The notes beneath the pieces were generated by a model. The model saw only the letters and a list, made by a program, of their open reading frames with translations, had not been told where the DNA came from and made no database searches. This document shows, piece after piece, positions 1 through 9,685 of a DNA stretch of 64,000 nucleotides (within the stretch, counting starts at the first letter, position 1; the number at the start of each line of letters is the position of its first letter). Source of the stretch: Paenibacillus cellulositrophicus. GTDB taxonomy: Bacteria; Bacillota; Bacilli; Paenibacillales; Paenibacillaceae. A program made the translations under genes and the position numbers. The stretch is from assembly GCF_009363095.1 (NCBI RefSeq), contig NZ_CP045295.1:1426001-1490000 (forward strand), read 5' to 3'.

Positions 1-81
1 GGATGACAAAACGACCGAGCGCGCTGACACAAAAGTTTTTTCGTACAATGCCGCTTCGTTTCAAACGGATTCCCGTTTTTA

Positions 82-120
82 CAAAAAAAACACCCGCATT
101 TCCGAAGAAATGCGGGTGTT
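82..120 (-). terminator. Intrinsic terminator of the dcw cluster after ftsZ
   Basis: Read on the minus strand, a near-perfect hairpin with stem AACACCCGCATTTC pairing to GAAATGCGGGTGTT is followed directly by a run of eight T. It lies 20 nt past the ftsZ stop codon. It should end transcription of the division cluster. The 81 bases to its left carry no feature I can support. Confidence 0.93.
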
Positions 121-140
121 TGACGGATGGAATGCCATCC

Positions 141-1268
141 TTAGTCGTTATTGTTCTGACGGGAACGATTCCGCAGGAACGTTGGAATGTCCAATTGATC
201 GCTGCTTGTCTGGTTCCCGAACGGACGCAGATTGTTCGTGTTGTTGCTGCGCGATTCCGCAGGTTCCGACGGCGCTGGTGCTCCCTGCTTGCGCACCTGA
301 GGCTGCTGCACAGGACGGTTTTCAAATCCAGTCGCGATGACCGTTACTTTGATTTCATCCTTCATGCTCTCTTCAATAATTGCGCCGAAGATCATATTGA
401 CCTCCGGATCCGATGCCGAAGTAACGATTTCCGCCGCTTCATTGACTTCATACAGCGACAAATTCGCGCCTCCCGTAATGTTCATGATGACACCGAGTGC
501 GCCTTCGATCGAAGTTTCGAGCAGCGGGCTCATAATCGCTTTACGTGCAGCTTCGGCTGCACGGTTTTCGCCTGTCGCTATGCCGATCCCCATCAAAGCC
601 GAACCGCGTTCGGTCATGATCGTTTTGACGTCGGCGAAGTCAAGGTTGATCAGGCCGGGCACCTTGATCAAGTCCGAAATGCCCTGTACCGCTTGACGCA
701 GCACGTTGTCCGCCTCGCGGAATGCCTCCATCATCGGTGTTTTTTTATCAACGATTTCTAATAGCCGATCATTCGGAATAACGATAAGTGTATCGACTTT
801 TTCCTTCAAGGCTTCGATACCGAGCACAGCCTGGGTGGAACGCTTGCGTCCTTCAAATGTAAACGGCCGTGTGACCACACCGACCGTCAGTGCGCCGCAT
901 TCCTTGGCGATTTCCGCGATGACAGGAGCGGCACCCGTTCCGGTACCTCCGCCCATCCCCGCAGTAACGAAGACCATGTCTGCACCCTTCAGCGTGTTCA
1001 TAATCAAATCGCGGGATTCTTCGGCTGCTTTCTTGCCGACCTCCGGATTTGCGCCTGCGCCCAATCCGCGGGTCAGTTTGTCCCCGATTTGCAGTTTGTG
1101 TTCCGATTTGGCCATATGCAATGCTTGGGCGTCTGTGTTCACCGTAATGAATTCTACGCCTTGCACGCCATTCTCGATCATCCGGTTTACAGCGTTGCTG
1201 CCGCCGCCGCCCACACCGATCACTTTAATTTGAGCCAAGCTCTCCATTTCAAAATCAAATTCCAACAT
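141..1268 (-). CDS. ftsZ: Cell division protein FtsZ
   Basis: Tubulin-like GTPase that polymerises into the cytoplasmic Z ring and organises septal wall synthesis. The 375-residue product has the GTP-binding loop GGGTGTG at about residues 106-112 and ends in the conserved C-terminal peptide around [10 protein letters not shown], which in the family docks FtsA and other anchors. I chose the ATG at 1268 because it gives MLEFDFEME, matching Bacillus FtsZ, and has purine-rich GGGGAGATGGGG just upstream; the open frame could begin 7 codons earlier. A low-complexity linker (about 315-355, rich in Q, P, S, N) precedes the tail. It is the last gene of the cluster, 61 bp after ftsA, and is followed by a terminator. 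Confidence 0.98.
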   Translation of the reverse strand: MLEFDFEMESLAQIKVIGVGGGGSNAVNRMIENGVQGVEFITVNTDAQALHMAKSEHKLQIGDKLTRGLGAGANPEVGKKAAEESRDLIMNTLKGADMVFVTAGMGGGTGTGAAPVIAEIAKECGALTVGVVTRPFTFEGRKRSTQAVLGIEALKEKVDTLIVIPNDRLLEIVDKKTPMMEAFREADNVLRQAVQGISDLIKVPGLINLDFADVKTIMTERGSALMGIGIATGENRAAEAARKAIMSPLLETSIEGALGVIMNITGGANLSLYEVNEAAEIVTSASDPEVNMIFGAIIEESMKDEIKVTVIATGFENRPVQQPQVRKQGAPAPSEPAESRSNNTNNLRPFGNQTSSDQLDIPTFLRNRSRQNNND

Positions 1269-1329
1269 ATTTCCCCATCTCCCCCTCATTGTGCATGGAT
1301 GGCCCGTCCACGTTATATGGAAAACCTGC

Positions 1330-2610
1330 TTAGATGAATTCGCTGAACATTTTCTTCAACCGTTCGATAATACCCGGATTCTGGGCTGACTCCGAGTTGG
1401 TAGCAGGATTCGCTTTCGGTCGGTTCACTGTTTTCTTCACATTGCTGGTATTGGCACTCGCCGTGTTGTTGGTGCTGCGCACGCGAATGTTGCGGATCAC
1501 GTTGTGCAGTACCCCCACACCGCTCGTATAGCCGGGATCTCTGACCCCGATATAATCAGGCACGGCGATTCGGACCGAAGCCGCCAGCTCGCCCTGTGCC
1601 ACCTGAAGCACACCAGGCATGGAAACAGTTCCGCCTGTAAGAATATAACCTCCAGGCAGCTCGCTGTAACCAAGCCGCTTCACTTCTTCGCGGATCAGGT
1701 GGAAAATTTCCTGTACCCGGGGCTCGACGATAGCCGCCAAGTCTTCCTGGGTAAACTCCTTCTCCACATTGCTTCCGATGCGGACCACCTTGAAGGTGAC
1801 GTCCGGAGCGGCATCGGCCATTAACGCACAGCCGTATTTCAGTTTCACTTTCTCGGCCTGGTCGGTCAGCGTCCGCAATCCGTAAGCGATATCGTTGGTT
1901 ACGAATTCCCCGCCGATCGGTAAAGAGGATGTCGCTGCGATCGTTCCCGCTTCAAACACTGCAATCGTCGTTGAGCCCGCACCGATGTCAACCAGAACGG
2001 ATCCCATCGTCTTCTCATCCTTGGACAAAGCCAGCTGGCCCGCTCCCAAAGACATCAAGACCAAATCCTTGATCTTGAGTCCTGCCTTCTCCACACAGCG
2101 CAAAAGATTATGTATGGCTGTCTTAGCGCCGGTAATAATGATGGCCTCCACTTCCAAGCGGACACCGATCATGCCGCGCGGGTCATGAATTCCCTCCAGC
2201 CCGTCTACAACATATTGTTTGGCAACTACATCAATAATTTCCCGGTCCGGCGGTAGAGCGACAACTTCAGCGGCCTTAAGCACGCGTTCGATGTCTTCCT
2301 CGCCGATTTCCCGATCCTCATTCGATACCGCCACAACACCGTGGCTTGATTGAAGTCCGATAGTATTCCCCGAAATGCCGACATAGACCTCCGATATTTG
2401 AATACCGACCATACGCTCCGCGTGGTCAACGGCACTGCGGATGGATTGTACAGTCTGGTCAATATCTACGATTGCACCCTTACGAATTCCTTCCGAGTCG
2501 GCAGATCCAACTCCAATAATATTAAAGGTTCCATTATTAACTTCCCCAATAATAGCACGAACTTTGGATGTACCGATGTCCAAACTAACAATGATGTCAT
2601 TGTTGCTCAA
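1330..2610 (-). CDS. ftsA: Cell division protein FtsA
   Basis: Actin-like ATPase that anchors FtsZ filaments to the membrane. The 426-residue product starts with the phosphate-1 motif [12 protein letters not shown], has the family's S12-13 region, and ends in an amphipathic stretch ([12 protein letters not shown]) typical of the membrane-targeting tail. Start: an in-frame GTG at 2619 lies inside the ribosome site AGGAGGTG and is therefore unlikely. The TTG at 2610 sits 8 nt after AGGAGG and gives [13 protein letters not shown], as in Bacillus. The gene is separated from divIB by 195 bp of AT-rich DNA with a long inverted repeat, so ftsA-ftsZ may have its own promoter there; I could not pick one confidently. 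Confidence 0.97.
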   Translation of the reverse strand: MSNNDIIVSLDIGTSKVRAIIGEVNNGTFNIIGVGSADSEGIRKGAIVDIDQTVQSIRSAVDHAERMVGIQISEVYVGISGNTIGLQSSHGVVAVSNEDREIGEEDIERVLKAAEVVALPPDREIIDVVAKQYVVDGLEGIHDPRGMIGVRLEVEAIIITGAKTAIHNLLRCVEKAGLKIKDLVLMSLGAGQLALSKDEKTMGSVLVDIGAGSTTIAVFEAGTIAATSSLPIGGEFVTNDIAYGLRTLTDQAEKVKLKYGCALMADAAPDVTFKVVRIGSNVEKEFTQEDLAAIVEPRVQEIFHLIREEVKRLGYSELPGGYILTGGTVSMPGVLQVAQGELAASVRIAVPDYIGVRDPGYTSGVGVLHNVIRNIRVRSTNNTASANTSNVKKTVNRPKANPATNSESAQNPGIIERLKKMFSEFI

Positions 2611-2687
2611 CCGTGGCACCTCCTGTTTTTATAAAATAACTGCGTAAAAAGACACTCAACTTTACATATTCAACATACATGATTCTT

Positions 2688-2764
2688 TCCCTCTTTTTTC
2701 TACAAATTTTTCAATTGCCAATCTTTGTTACGAATCTCTTCAAAATCAGAAGAAAAAAGAGGGA
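2688..2764. repeat. 14-bp perfect inverted repeat between divIB and ftsA
   Basis: TCCCTCTTTTTTCT at 2688-2701 is exactly complementary to AGAAAAAAGAGGGA at 2751-2764, with a 48-nt AT-rich loop. It lacks a T-tract after the stem on either strand, so it does not look like an intrinsic terminator. It lies upstream of ftsA, where Bacillus species carry ftsAZ promoters. Function unknown. Confidence 0.75.
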
Positions 2765-2805
2765 GATTTCATACTTGTCCGTAATTTTAATTGTAGCATT
2801 TTTTA

Positions 2806-3573
2806 CTATTCATGAGTAGTGGCATTTTGGTCGCCGTTTTCCTCGCCGGAAGGCTCGAAAGGAACGTAGGAATCAGCCTCCAGCATTGTGATGATACCCG
2901 GCTCTTCCGTCTCTATGACTTGGCTAAGATACTCGACCTTGTCTTTTAATAGCGAGATGGCCGTAATGACCTCAAATCGCGAGCGGGTGTACAGCTTGAT
3001 CCGGTCCGGGAAGGACTCCGTCGGCGACGGGATGATCTCCGAGATGTCGGAGGTCAGTTCATTCGGAATTTGCCCCAGCACCTTGCAGAGCGCGGCTTTG
3101 TTCGGATCGGAGGCATTCCATTTCGTCAGGATCGGCTTCTCCACCGCGATTCCGGTGTTGTTCACCGACACCGTCACACCGCTGGAAAGGATCGCCTGCA
3201 GATCTCCCTCCGCGGCAAGCTCGTACGCAACGGTAGGATACTCCTCGATCGTAACGTTAATGACGCCCGGAAACTGCTTGTCCACCGTCGCCTTTTGGAT
3301 CGATTTCACCTTGAGCAGGCTGCTCTCCACTTTGGATGGAGATACGCCGAAGAACTGGCTGCCAACCTGCAGGCCGCTGGCCTTCAGCAGCTCGTCCCTA
3401 GTCGTAAATGTATTGCCTTTGAAATGAACCTCCGTGACCTGGCTCATCGTCGAACGAAAGAACAGAACGGATAGGATGACGATAAATAGCAGCAGCAGGA
3501 TCCAAATAATACGTTTGCTGGCTTTTCTTTTAGGCTTGTCTTCTTTTAAAACAGGAATTTGGGCGTTAGGCAT
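2806..3573 (-). CDS. divIB: Cell division protein DivIB/FtsQ
   Basis: Bitopic membrane protein of the divisome that works with FtsL and DivIC to stabilise and license septal peptidoglycan synthesis. The 255-residue product has a basic cytoplasmic head (residues 1-22, with KPKRKASKR), one membrane span at about 23-43, then a POTRA-like domain starting near VTEVHFKGNTFTTRDELL, and an acidic C-terminal tail. Ribosome site GGAGAG lies 6 nt before the ATG. It is placed between murA and ftsA as in other Bacillales. Confidence 0.93.
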   Translation of the reverse strand: MPNAQIPVLKEDKPKRKASKRIIWILLLLFIVILSVLFFRSTMSQVTEVHFKGNTFTTRDELLKASGLQVGSQFFGVSPSKVESSLLKVKSIQKATVDKQFPGVINVTIEEYPTVAYELAAEGDLQAILSSGVTVSVNNTGIAVEKPILTKWNASDPNKAALCKVLGQIPNELTSDISEIIPSPTESFPDRIKLYTRSRFEVITAISLLKDKVEYLSQVIETEEPGIITMLEADSYVPFEPSGEENGDQNATTHE

Positions 3574-3634
3574 AGGATACTCTCCATAAAATGCCTCTTA
3601 TCCCCTTCAACCGGCGAAGGGGATAAGCGTGGCG

Positions 3635-4918
3635 TTAATTAGCTAAATCAAGCGGTTTGGGTACCGGCGTAAACCGATGTATATCCGCTCCGAGTTTTTG
3701 GAACAGCATTTCGATATGATCATAACCGCGGTCGATATGATGAACCTGCTCCACAACCGTTTTGCCCTGTGCAGCCAGACCGGCAATGACCAGCGCCGCG
3801 CCGGCCCGCAAGTCCGTGGCTTCAACCGTGGCCCCGTATAGTCGCTGCACCCCGCGGATAAAAGCGCTGTTCAGGTCGATTGTAATATCCGCGCCCATAC
3901 GGGTCAGCTCGTCGACATGCTTGAACCGGCCTTCAAATACCGTCTCCTTCATGACGCTGAAACCGTCGGCTAACGACAGCAGCACCATGACCTGGGACTG
4001 CAAGTCGGTGGGAAACGACGGATACGGTGATGTTACGATCCGTTCCACCGCTTTGGGGCGGCTCATGCAGCTTACGCTCATTATATCATTGAGAATACTG
4101 ATTTGAACACCAGCGCGCTTCAGCACGTGGATAAGCGAAGACAAGTGCGCGGGATTGCAGTGCGTCAAAGTGACGTTCCCCCGCGTCGCCGCCGCGGCAA
4201 TCATGACGGTTCCGGCTACGATCCGGTCAGGAATAATTTCATAAGTGCACGGGGTCAGCTCCTGAACCCCTTGGATCGTGATCGTATCGGTACCCGCGCC
4301 GATAATGCTGGCTCCCATCCTGTTCAAGAAGTTGGCCAAGTCCTGGATTTCCGGTTCGCGCGCGGCGTTCGAAATCGTCGTCGTTCCGCTGGCGGTGGCC
4401 GCCGCCATCATAATGTTTTCGGTAGCCCCTACGCTTGGAAAATCCAAATGGATGTCGGCACCGGTTAATTTGCGCGCCCTGCAAATAATTTGCTGATCTC
4501 TCTCCTCGATTTCCGCACCAAGCTCCTGAAGCCCCCGCAGATGAAGGTCGATTTTCCGTTCGCCAATCGCACATCCGCCCGGCTGATAAACGGCAACCTC
4601 GCCGAACCTGGCCAGAAGGGGACCCATCAGAAATATGGAGGAACGCATTTGCCCCATTAAGTCTTCCGGCACATGAAACGAATTGGCGGACGATGTATCC
4701 ACGGTGACCGTCTCCTGCTCATGCAGCGTCTTGCAGCCGATCCTTTCGAGAATGCCCAGCATCACATCAATGTCCAGCAGCCGGGGGACATTATTCAGCC
4801 GAACTTCGCCTGCGGCCAGCAAGCTTGCTGCCAAAATCGGCAATGCGGCATTTTTTGCTCCATGGATACGTATGGTTCCTGATAGGGCTTTGCCACCCTC
4901 AATCACCAATTTGTCCAA
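3635..4918 (-). CDS. murA: UDP-N-acetylglucosamine 1-carboxyvinyltransferase MurA
   Basis: First committed step of peptidoglycan synthesis: transfers enolpyruvate from PEP to UDP-GlcNAc in the cytoplasm. The 427-residue product shows KNAALP with the family's Lys22, and the PEP-adduct cysteine Cys116 in QPGGCAIG, which in the family is the residue attacked by fosfomycin. The longest frame would add 12 residues, but the TTG at 4918 has GGAGGTGATACA directly upstream and gives the family N-terminus MDKLVIEGG. It begins 16 nt after the murB stop, so the two are cotranscribed. In Bacillus subtilis murA copies lie elsewhere; murA inside the dcw cluster is a Paenibacillus-like arrangement. Confidence 0.96.
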   Translation of the reverse strand: MDKLVIEGGKALSGTIRIHGAKNAALPILAASLLAAGEVRLNNVPRLLDIDVMLGILERIGCKTLHEQETVTVDTSSANSFHVPEDLMGQMRSSIFLMGPLLARFGEVAVYQPGGCAIGERKIDLHLRGLQELGAEIEERDQQIICRARKLTGADIHLDFPSVGATENIMMAAATASGTTTISNAAREPEIQDLANFLNRMGASIIGAGTDTITIQGVQELTPCTYEIIPDRIVAGTVMIAAAATRGNVTLTHCNPAHLSSLIHVLKRAGVQISILNDIMSVSCMSRPKAVERIVTSPYPSFPTDLQSQVMVLLSLADGFSVMKETVFEGRFKHVDELTRMGADITIDLNSAFIRGVQRLYGATVEATDLRAGAALVIAGLAAQGKTVVEQVHHIDRGYDHIEMLFQKLGADIHRFTPVPKPLDLAN

Positions 4919-4934
4919 TGTATCACCTCCGAGT

Positions 4935-5840
4935 TTACCGCTCACCAACCGCATACACTTCCGGCATCAGTTCAATGCCGTATTCAGTTTGAATCGTCTC
5001 CTGAATGTGATGCATTAATGTGAGCACGTCCTCTGCTGTCGCTTGACCGGTGTTTACAATGAAATTGGCGTGCTGCAGGGACACTTCTGCCCCTCCGATC
5101 CGTTTACCCTTCAAACCGGCATGCTCCACCAGCCTGGCGGCATGATCGCCTGGAGGATTGCGGAACACGCTCCCCGCGCAGGCCATCTGCAGCGGTTGGG
5201 TGCAGCGCCGGTATTCTTTGAAGCGGGCCATCGCTTCCGCAATATGCATGCGGTCTCCAGGCCGCAGCTCAAACACGGCTCTTGCCACGATCCCTTTGCG
5301 CTCATGAAGGATGGAGTGACGATAGGCAAAGGCCATCTCTTCTGCAGTGTAAGTCACCAATTCTCCTGTATCCAGTACAATCTCAGCGGACTTGAATATG
5401 CGTGACACATCAGACCCGTGGGCTCCGGCGTTCATATACACGGCACCGCCTGCGCTTCCGGGTATCCCTCCCGCAAACTCGAGGCCTGTTAAACCTTCTT
5501 TTCCGGCCAGGACACTAAGCTTTACGAGGGAGAAGCCACCTCCGGCGATAACCCGGTTTCCCTGAAAATGGGCATGATCGAGCTCCCCGCCCAGTTTAAT
5601 CACGACGCCGCGAAAGCCTTTGTCGGCAACGAGCAGGTTGGAGCCGCGGCCGATCTGCAGCCAGGGGATTTGATTCGCATGCAGCAGGGAAATCAGGCTT
5701 ACCAGCTGCTCCACGCTGCCTGGGATGACAAGCGCGTCGGCAGGACCGCCGATTTTCCAGGTGGTATAGCTCTCCAGAGGTTCATTCCAGCGAATCGTTC
5801 CGACATGGGCTTCGGACAGTAGGGACTTCCACTGCTGCAT
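4935..5840 (-). CDS. murB: UDP-N-acetylenolpyruvoylglucosamine reductase MurB
   Basis: FAD-dependent reductase that converts the MurA product to UDP-MurNAc using NADPH. The 301-residue length and the motif order (TTWKIGGPAD, GRGSNLLV, AGIPGSAGGAVYMNAGA, CAGSVFRNP) fit the short MurB type of Bacillota, with the serine of GSVFRNP as likely proton donor. Start at 5840 chosen because AAAGGAGG lies 10 nt upstream and the product begins MQQWKSLL; the open frame extends 30 codons further without a ribosome site. It follows murG after 159 bp that include a 17-bp inverted repeat. Confidence 0.95.
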   Translation of the reverse strand: MQQWKSLLSEAHVGTIRWNEPLESYTTWKIGGPADALVIPGSVEQLVSLISLLHANQIPWLQIGRGSNLLVADKGFRGVVIKLGGELDHAHFQGNRVIAGGGFSLVKLSVLAGKEGLTGLEFAGGIPGSAGGAVYMNAGAHGSDVSRIFKSAEIVLDTGELVTYTAEEMAFAYRHSILHERKGIVARAVFELRPGDRMHIAEAMARFKEYRRCTQPLQMACAGSVFRNPPGDHAARLVEHAGLKGKRIGGAEVSLQHANFIVNTGQATAEDVLTLMHHIQETIQTEYGIELMPEVYAVGER

Positions 5841-5926
5841 CGCAAAGCATCCTCCTTTATCGTTAAGCGGGAAAGAAGCGGTATGGACCGGTATACTGCG
5901 GCCGATCGTAGAACCGTGCCGGTATT

Positions 5927-5996
5927 CCATGGGTGATTGTCACGATTATAGAGTATCTTATGTAGTACATACCGCGTGTGTGACAATCGCCCACGG
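5927..5996. repeat. 17-bp imperfect inverted repeat after murG
   Basis: CCATGGGTGATTGTCAC at 5927-5943 pairs with GTGACAATCGCCCACGG at 5980-5996 with only two mismatches, both of which become G-U pairs on one strand. The loop is 36 nt and holds a TATAAT-like hexamer on the minus strand. The right arm lies 3 nt past the murG stop. No T-tract follows, so it is not a classical terminator; it could be an mRNA processing or stability element between murG and murB. Confidence 0.7.
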
Positions 5997-5999
5997 CTT

Positions 6000-7109
6000 T
6001 CAGCGGCCCCGCGACAGGCGGCGCATTTCTTCCACGATCACCTTGGCCGAATCCGGTTTGCCCAAGCTCCGGGAGCTTGCGGACATTTCCTGCTGCAGAT
6101 TGTAATTCATCATGATATCTTCAATGGACTCATAGAGCCGCTTGCCCGTCAGTTCTTTCTCCAGGATGACTTTGGCCGCGCCGGCCTTCTCCAGCTGTCT
6201 TGCGTTGGCCACCTGATGGTTGTTGGTCACATTCGGGGAAGGAATGAGAACGGATGGAATCCCGAGCGATGTGATCTCCGCCAGGAACGAAGCCCCCGCA
6301 CGGTTGACGATCAGGGATGTCGCCGCAAGCACTTCCGGCATGTTATGAATATACGGCAAAACGTGAAGATGATTAGGAAGGCTTCCAAGCCGGCTCCTGA
6401 TATCCTCACGCGTTTGGTCAAAATAAGTTTCTCCGGTCACATAAACGAAATGGATATGCTTCAGCTTCTCAAGCCGCGGCGCCATTTCGATCATGGCGTC
6501 GTTAATCGCCTTGGCTCCTCTGCTGCCGCCCACAATCAGAACGACGGAGCTGTTCATCGGAATGCCCAGTGTGGCAAAACCTCTTTCCCGGTTCGCCGTC
6601 TGAACCGTCGTCGCCCGCGGATTCCCGGTGTAAATCACCCGTTTGGCTTTGGGAAAGGCGCCTTCGGATCCTTCAAAGCTTACGGCGACCGTGCTGACGT
6701 ACCGGCTCAGAAACTGATTCGTCAGCCCCGGGATGGCGTTCTGTTCATGAATGATACTCGGAATGCCGAGCTTTGCAGCCGCGTACACCACGGGACCGCA
6801 GACATAGCCGCCGGTGCCGATAACAACGTCCGGCTTAAATTCCTTCAGCAGCTTCTTTGATGTTTGGACTCCCTTTAGAAAACGCATAACCGTTTTCACA
6901 TTGTCCATCGATAGCTTACGGCGAAACCCCGTAATGTCGATGGCTTCGAAAGGGAGATTTTCTTGGGGGACGAGCTTGCTCTCAAGCCCCCGGGTACCGC
7001 CAATATATAAAAATTCGGAATCAGGATCTTCCGCCTCACATTGTCTCGCGACAGCGACGGCCGGGTAAATATGTCCTCCCGTGCCGCCGCCGGATAATAC
7101 GACGCGCAA
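6000..7109 (-). CDS. murG: Lipid II synthase MurG (undecaprenyl-PP-MurNAc-pentapeptide GlcNAc transferase)
   Basis: Membrane-associated glycosyltransferase (GT-B fold) that adds GlcNAc to lipid I, producing lipid II on the inner membrane face. The 369-residue product has GGGTGGHIYPA at residues 7-17, HEQNAIPG, and the nucleotide-sugar signature region GGSRGAKAIN. The TTG at 7109 preceded by GAGGTG at 6 nt spacing gives MRVVLSGGGTGG, matching the family. An in-frame GTG at 7118 would overlap the upstream stop codon as GTGA but would sit within its own ribosome site. It is tightly coupled to the preceding SEDS gene. Confidence 0.95.
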   Translation of the reverse strand: MRVVLSGGGTGGHIYPAVAVARQCEAEDPDSEFLYIGGTRGLESKLVPQENLPFEAIDITGFRRKLSMDNVKTVMRFLKGVQTSKKLLKEFKPDVVIGTGGYVCGPVVYAAAKLGIPSIIHEQNAIPGLTNQFLSRYVSTVAVSFEGSEGAFPKAKRVIYTGNPRATTVQTANRERGFATLGIPMNSSVVLIVGGSRGAKAINDAMIEMAPRLEKLKHIHFVYVTGETYFDQTREDIRSRLGSLPNHLHVLPYIHNMPEVLAATSLIVNRAGASFLAEITSLGIPSVLIPSPNVTNNHQVANARQLEKAGAAKVILEKELTGKRLYESIEDIMMNYNLQQEMSASSRSLGKPDSAKVIVEEMRRLSRGR

Positions 7110-7114
7110 TGTAT

Positions 7115-8212
7115 TCACCTCGCATAACGTGATAGATTAAGTAAAATGCCGAGCGCGGTCAGCATCAGAGTTAACGATGAGCCTCCGTAACTGATCAGCG
7201 GGAGCGTAATTCCGGTGACCGGCATCATGCCGATGACCACGCCGATGTTAATGACGACCTGGACGGCAACCATGCCGATAATGCCGACGGCCAGCAGGCT
7301 TCCGAACCGGTCGGGGATCGTCATGGCCACACGCATCCCCCGCCATACAAGCACGAGGAACAGCAGCAGCACGATCAGACCGCCGATAAATCCGAGCTCC
7401 TCCGCCAGGATGGAGAAAATAAAGTCGGTCTGGGGCTCGGGCACGTAGCTGTATTTCTGCCGGCTCATCCCGAGTCCGAGCCCCCCGAGTCCGCCGGGGC
7501 CGATCGCATACAGCGACTGGATGATCTGGTAACCGGCGCCGAGCGGATCCGACCATGGGTCAAGAAAAGCTGTAATACGCTTCAGCCGGTAGGGCGCGGC
7601 AATGATCAGCCCCGCAAAGCCGGCTACCCCGCCGAGTCCGAGAAAGCCCAGATGGCTCAGCTTGGCCCCTGCCGTAAAAACGATCATCATTGACGCGCCC
7701 AGCATCACCGTACCGGTTCCCAAATCCGGCTGCATCATGATCAGCCCGAAGGCCAGTCCAATCAGACCAAGAGGCGGGAGCAGGCCTTTGCCAAACGCCG
7801 TAATGTTGAAGTTCTCACTGCTCAGCCACTTGGACAGGAACAGAATCATCCCGAGCTTCATAAATTCGGAGGGCTGAATGCCGAAGGAGCTGATCCCGAG
7901 CCAGCTCCGTGCACCCCCGCGCACAACGCCGATGCCCGGAATCAGGACGATGACGAGCAGCCCGAAGCAGATGATCAGTCCCGCCTTGGCGTATTTTTTC
8001 CATACATGGTAGTCCAAATTTGCGGTAAAAAACATCGCGACCAGTCCGAGTCCGGCAAACAGCATCTGTCGCTTGACGAAATAGAATGAGTCGCCGTAAT
8101 CGTGAAAGCCCAGTACGGAGCCTGCACTGTATACCATGATCATGCCGATCGTCAGCAGGCCCAAAATACAAAGAAGGAGCCACAGATCCGGCGCCGGTCG
8201 TGTCTTGTTCAT
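7115..8212 (-). CDS. spoVE: SEDS-family peptidoglycan polymerase/stage V sporulation protein E (SpoVE/FtsW)
   Basis: Multi-span membrane protein (about 10 predicted segments, 365 residues) of the shape, elongation, division and sporulation family that polymerises glycan strands from lipid II with a partner class B PBP. Diagnostic stretches are PDLGTGTVMLG, the loop GGLGGLGLGMSRQK, AEELGFIGG, and near the C-terminus PLISYGGSSL. Its position between murD and murG corresponds to spoVE of Bacillus subtilis, which works with SpoVD in the spore cortex; sequence alone does not separate SpoVE from a vegetative FtsW. The ATG follows AAAGGTGG by 7 nt. Confidence 0.92.
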   Translation of the reverse strand: MNKTRPAPDLWLLLCILGLLTIGMIMVYSAGSVLGFHDYGDSFYFVKRQMLFAGLGLVAMFFTANLDYHVWKKYAKAGLIICFGLLVIVLIPGIGVVRGGARSWLGISSFGIQPSEFMKLGMILFLSKWLSSENFNITAFGKGLLPPLGLIGLAFGLIMMQPDLGTGTVMLGASMMIVFTAGAKLSHLGFLGLGGVAGFAGLIIAAPYRLKRITAFLDPWSDPLGAGYQIIQSLYAIGPGGLGGLGLGMSRQKYSYVPEPQTDFIFSILAEELGFIGGLIVLLLFLVLVWRGMRVAMTIPDRFGSLLAVGIIGMVAVQVVINIGVVIGMMPVTGITLPLISYGGSSLTLMLTALGILLNLSRYAR

Positions 8213-8260
8213 GAGGAGGCCACCTTTTGCCAGGAAGTAGGGGCTTATCCACCCCCCTAC

Positions 8261-9682
8261 TTAAAGATTATGCACCGCCTCTTTAAAAATGCGTCCGCGC
8301 TCCTCATATGAGGTAAACATGTCCCAGCTCGCACAGGCCGGCGAGAGCAAAACGACATCCCCGGCTTCGGCGAGAGCTGCGGCCTCTTGTACCGCGGAAC
8401 GCAGCACAGCGGCGGCGTCCTCACCAGTATCGGCCTTGCGGATATGCTTTAATCCGGCCATTTCGGCAACTTTCGCGATTTTATCCGCCGTTTCGCCGAG
8501 CACCACAACCGCCTTGACGTGCTCGCTCAGCATCGGCATCAGCTCCATGTAATCCGAGCCGCGGTCCAGACCGCCGGCAATCAGCACGACCGGCTGATGG
8601 AACGAGGCGAGCGCCATGCCTGTCGCTTTGGCGTTCGTTGCTTTGGAATTGTTGTAATAGGCAGCACCGCCGACGTCTCTGACATACTCCAAGCGGTGCT
8701 CCACCCCGTGGAACGAAGCCAGAGGGTCGGCCAACCGGTCTAGTGCGGCGCCGGCTGCGATCGCGATCGCGCAGGCCGCTGCGGCATTTGCGACGTTAAA
8801 CCGCCCGGGAATACCGATTTCCTTCACGGGGATGATTACCTGGGACCGCCCGTCCGAATCGCGGTATACGATGCTGCGCTCTAGGTCGTCTTCCGTGTCC
8901 GGAATATAAGGCGGGCTCACATACACGCCGACTTGCAGTTCTTCCGTCACCGAGAACGGAAGCAGCTTGGCCTTTATATAAGGCACCAGGCTGCGGCAGT
9001 AAGAATCATCCCAATTGAGGACCGCGGTATCATCCTCTTTCTGGTTGGCGAACATTTTCGCTTTGGAAGAAGCATAGTCTTCCATGCTGCCATGATAATC
9101 AAGATGGGTTTCCGTCAGGTTCAGCAGGCAGCCGATACGCGGACGGAAATCCGTCGTTCCTTTCAGCTGGAAGCTGCTGAGCTCAGTCACCATCCAGTTG
9201 CCCGCATCGGCATGCTGCGCCGCTTCACACAGCGGCGTGCCGATGTTGCCGGCGACGATCGGACGCATACCGGCCGCTTCCAGCATGTTGCCCACCCACG
9301 TCGTGGTGGTCGTTTTGCCATTGGAGCCGGTAATCCCGATAATCGGCGCCTCGCAGATATGATAGGCGACCTCTACCTCGGTCACCACTTCGATCCCGAG
9401 CTTCAGCGCCTCCTGAACCGGCGGAGCTGTGTACGGAATCCCCGGATTTTTGACGAGCAGAGAAATACCGGGATGAACCAGCCCCTTGGGATGACCACCG
9501 CAAATGACGGTGATTCCCAAGGGCTCCAGTTCCCCGGCTTCGGGACATTGATCCTTTTCCTTTCGATCATTCACAGTAACAATCGCTCCGGCCTGGTGCA
9601 GTACTTTGGCGACCTGCACGCCGCTTCGGGCAAGCCCGAGCACTACGATCTCTTTACCCCTGTACGAATCTGGATGCTTCAT
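8261..9682 (-). CDS. murD: UDP-N-acetylmuramoylalanine--D-glutamate ligase MurD
   Basis: Cytoplasmic ATP-dependent ligase that adds D-glutamate to UDP-MurNAc-L-Ala. The 473-residue product has an N-terminal Rossmann domain (GLARSGVQVAKVL), the P-loop GITGSNGKTTTT at about residues 116-127, the central-domain motif NLTETHLDYHGSMEDYASSK and the C-terminal region YYNNSKATN. The ATG lies just after the mraY stop, so translation is probably coupled; AAGGGG in the mraY end acts as its ribosome site. Confidence 0.96.
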   Translation of the reverse strand: MKHPDSYRGKEIVVLGLARSGVQVAKVLHQAGAIVTVNDRKEKDQCPEAGELEPLGITVICGGHPKGLVHPGISLLVKNPGIPYTAPPVQEALKLGIEVVTEVEVAYHICEAPIIGITGSNGKTTTTTWVGNMLEAAGMRPIVAGNIGTPLCEAAQHADAGNWMVTELSSFQLKGTTDFRPRIGCLLNLTETHLDYHGSMEDYASSKAKMFANQKEDDTAVLNWDDSYCRSLVPYIKAKLLPFSVTEELQVGVYVSPPYIPDTEDDLERSIVYRDSDGRSQVIIPVKEIGIPGRFNVANAAAACAIAIAAGAALDRLADPLASFHGVEHRLEYVRDVGGAAYYNNSKATNAKATGMALASFHQPVVLIAGGLDRGSDYMELMPMLSEHVKAVVVLGETADKIAKVAEMAGLKHIRKADTGEDAAAVLRSAVQEAAALAEAGDVVLLSPACASWDMFTSYEERGRIFKEAVHNL

Positions 9683-9685
9683 CTT

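Noticed and set aside
3..761. 252-codon open frame at the left edge
   Set aside because: Antisense to the C-terminal part of ftsZ and across its terminator; product is Arg/His/Phe-rich with no recognisable motif.
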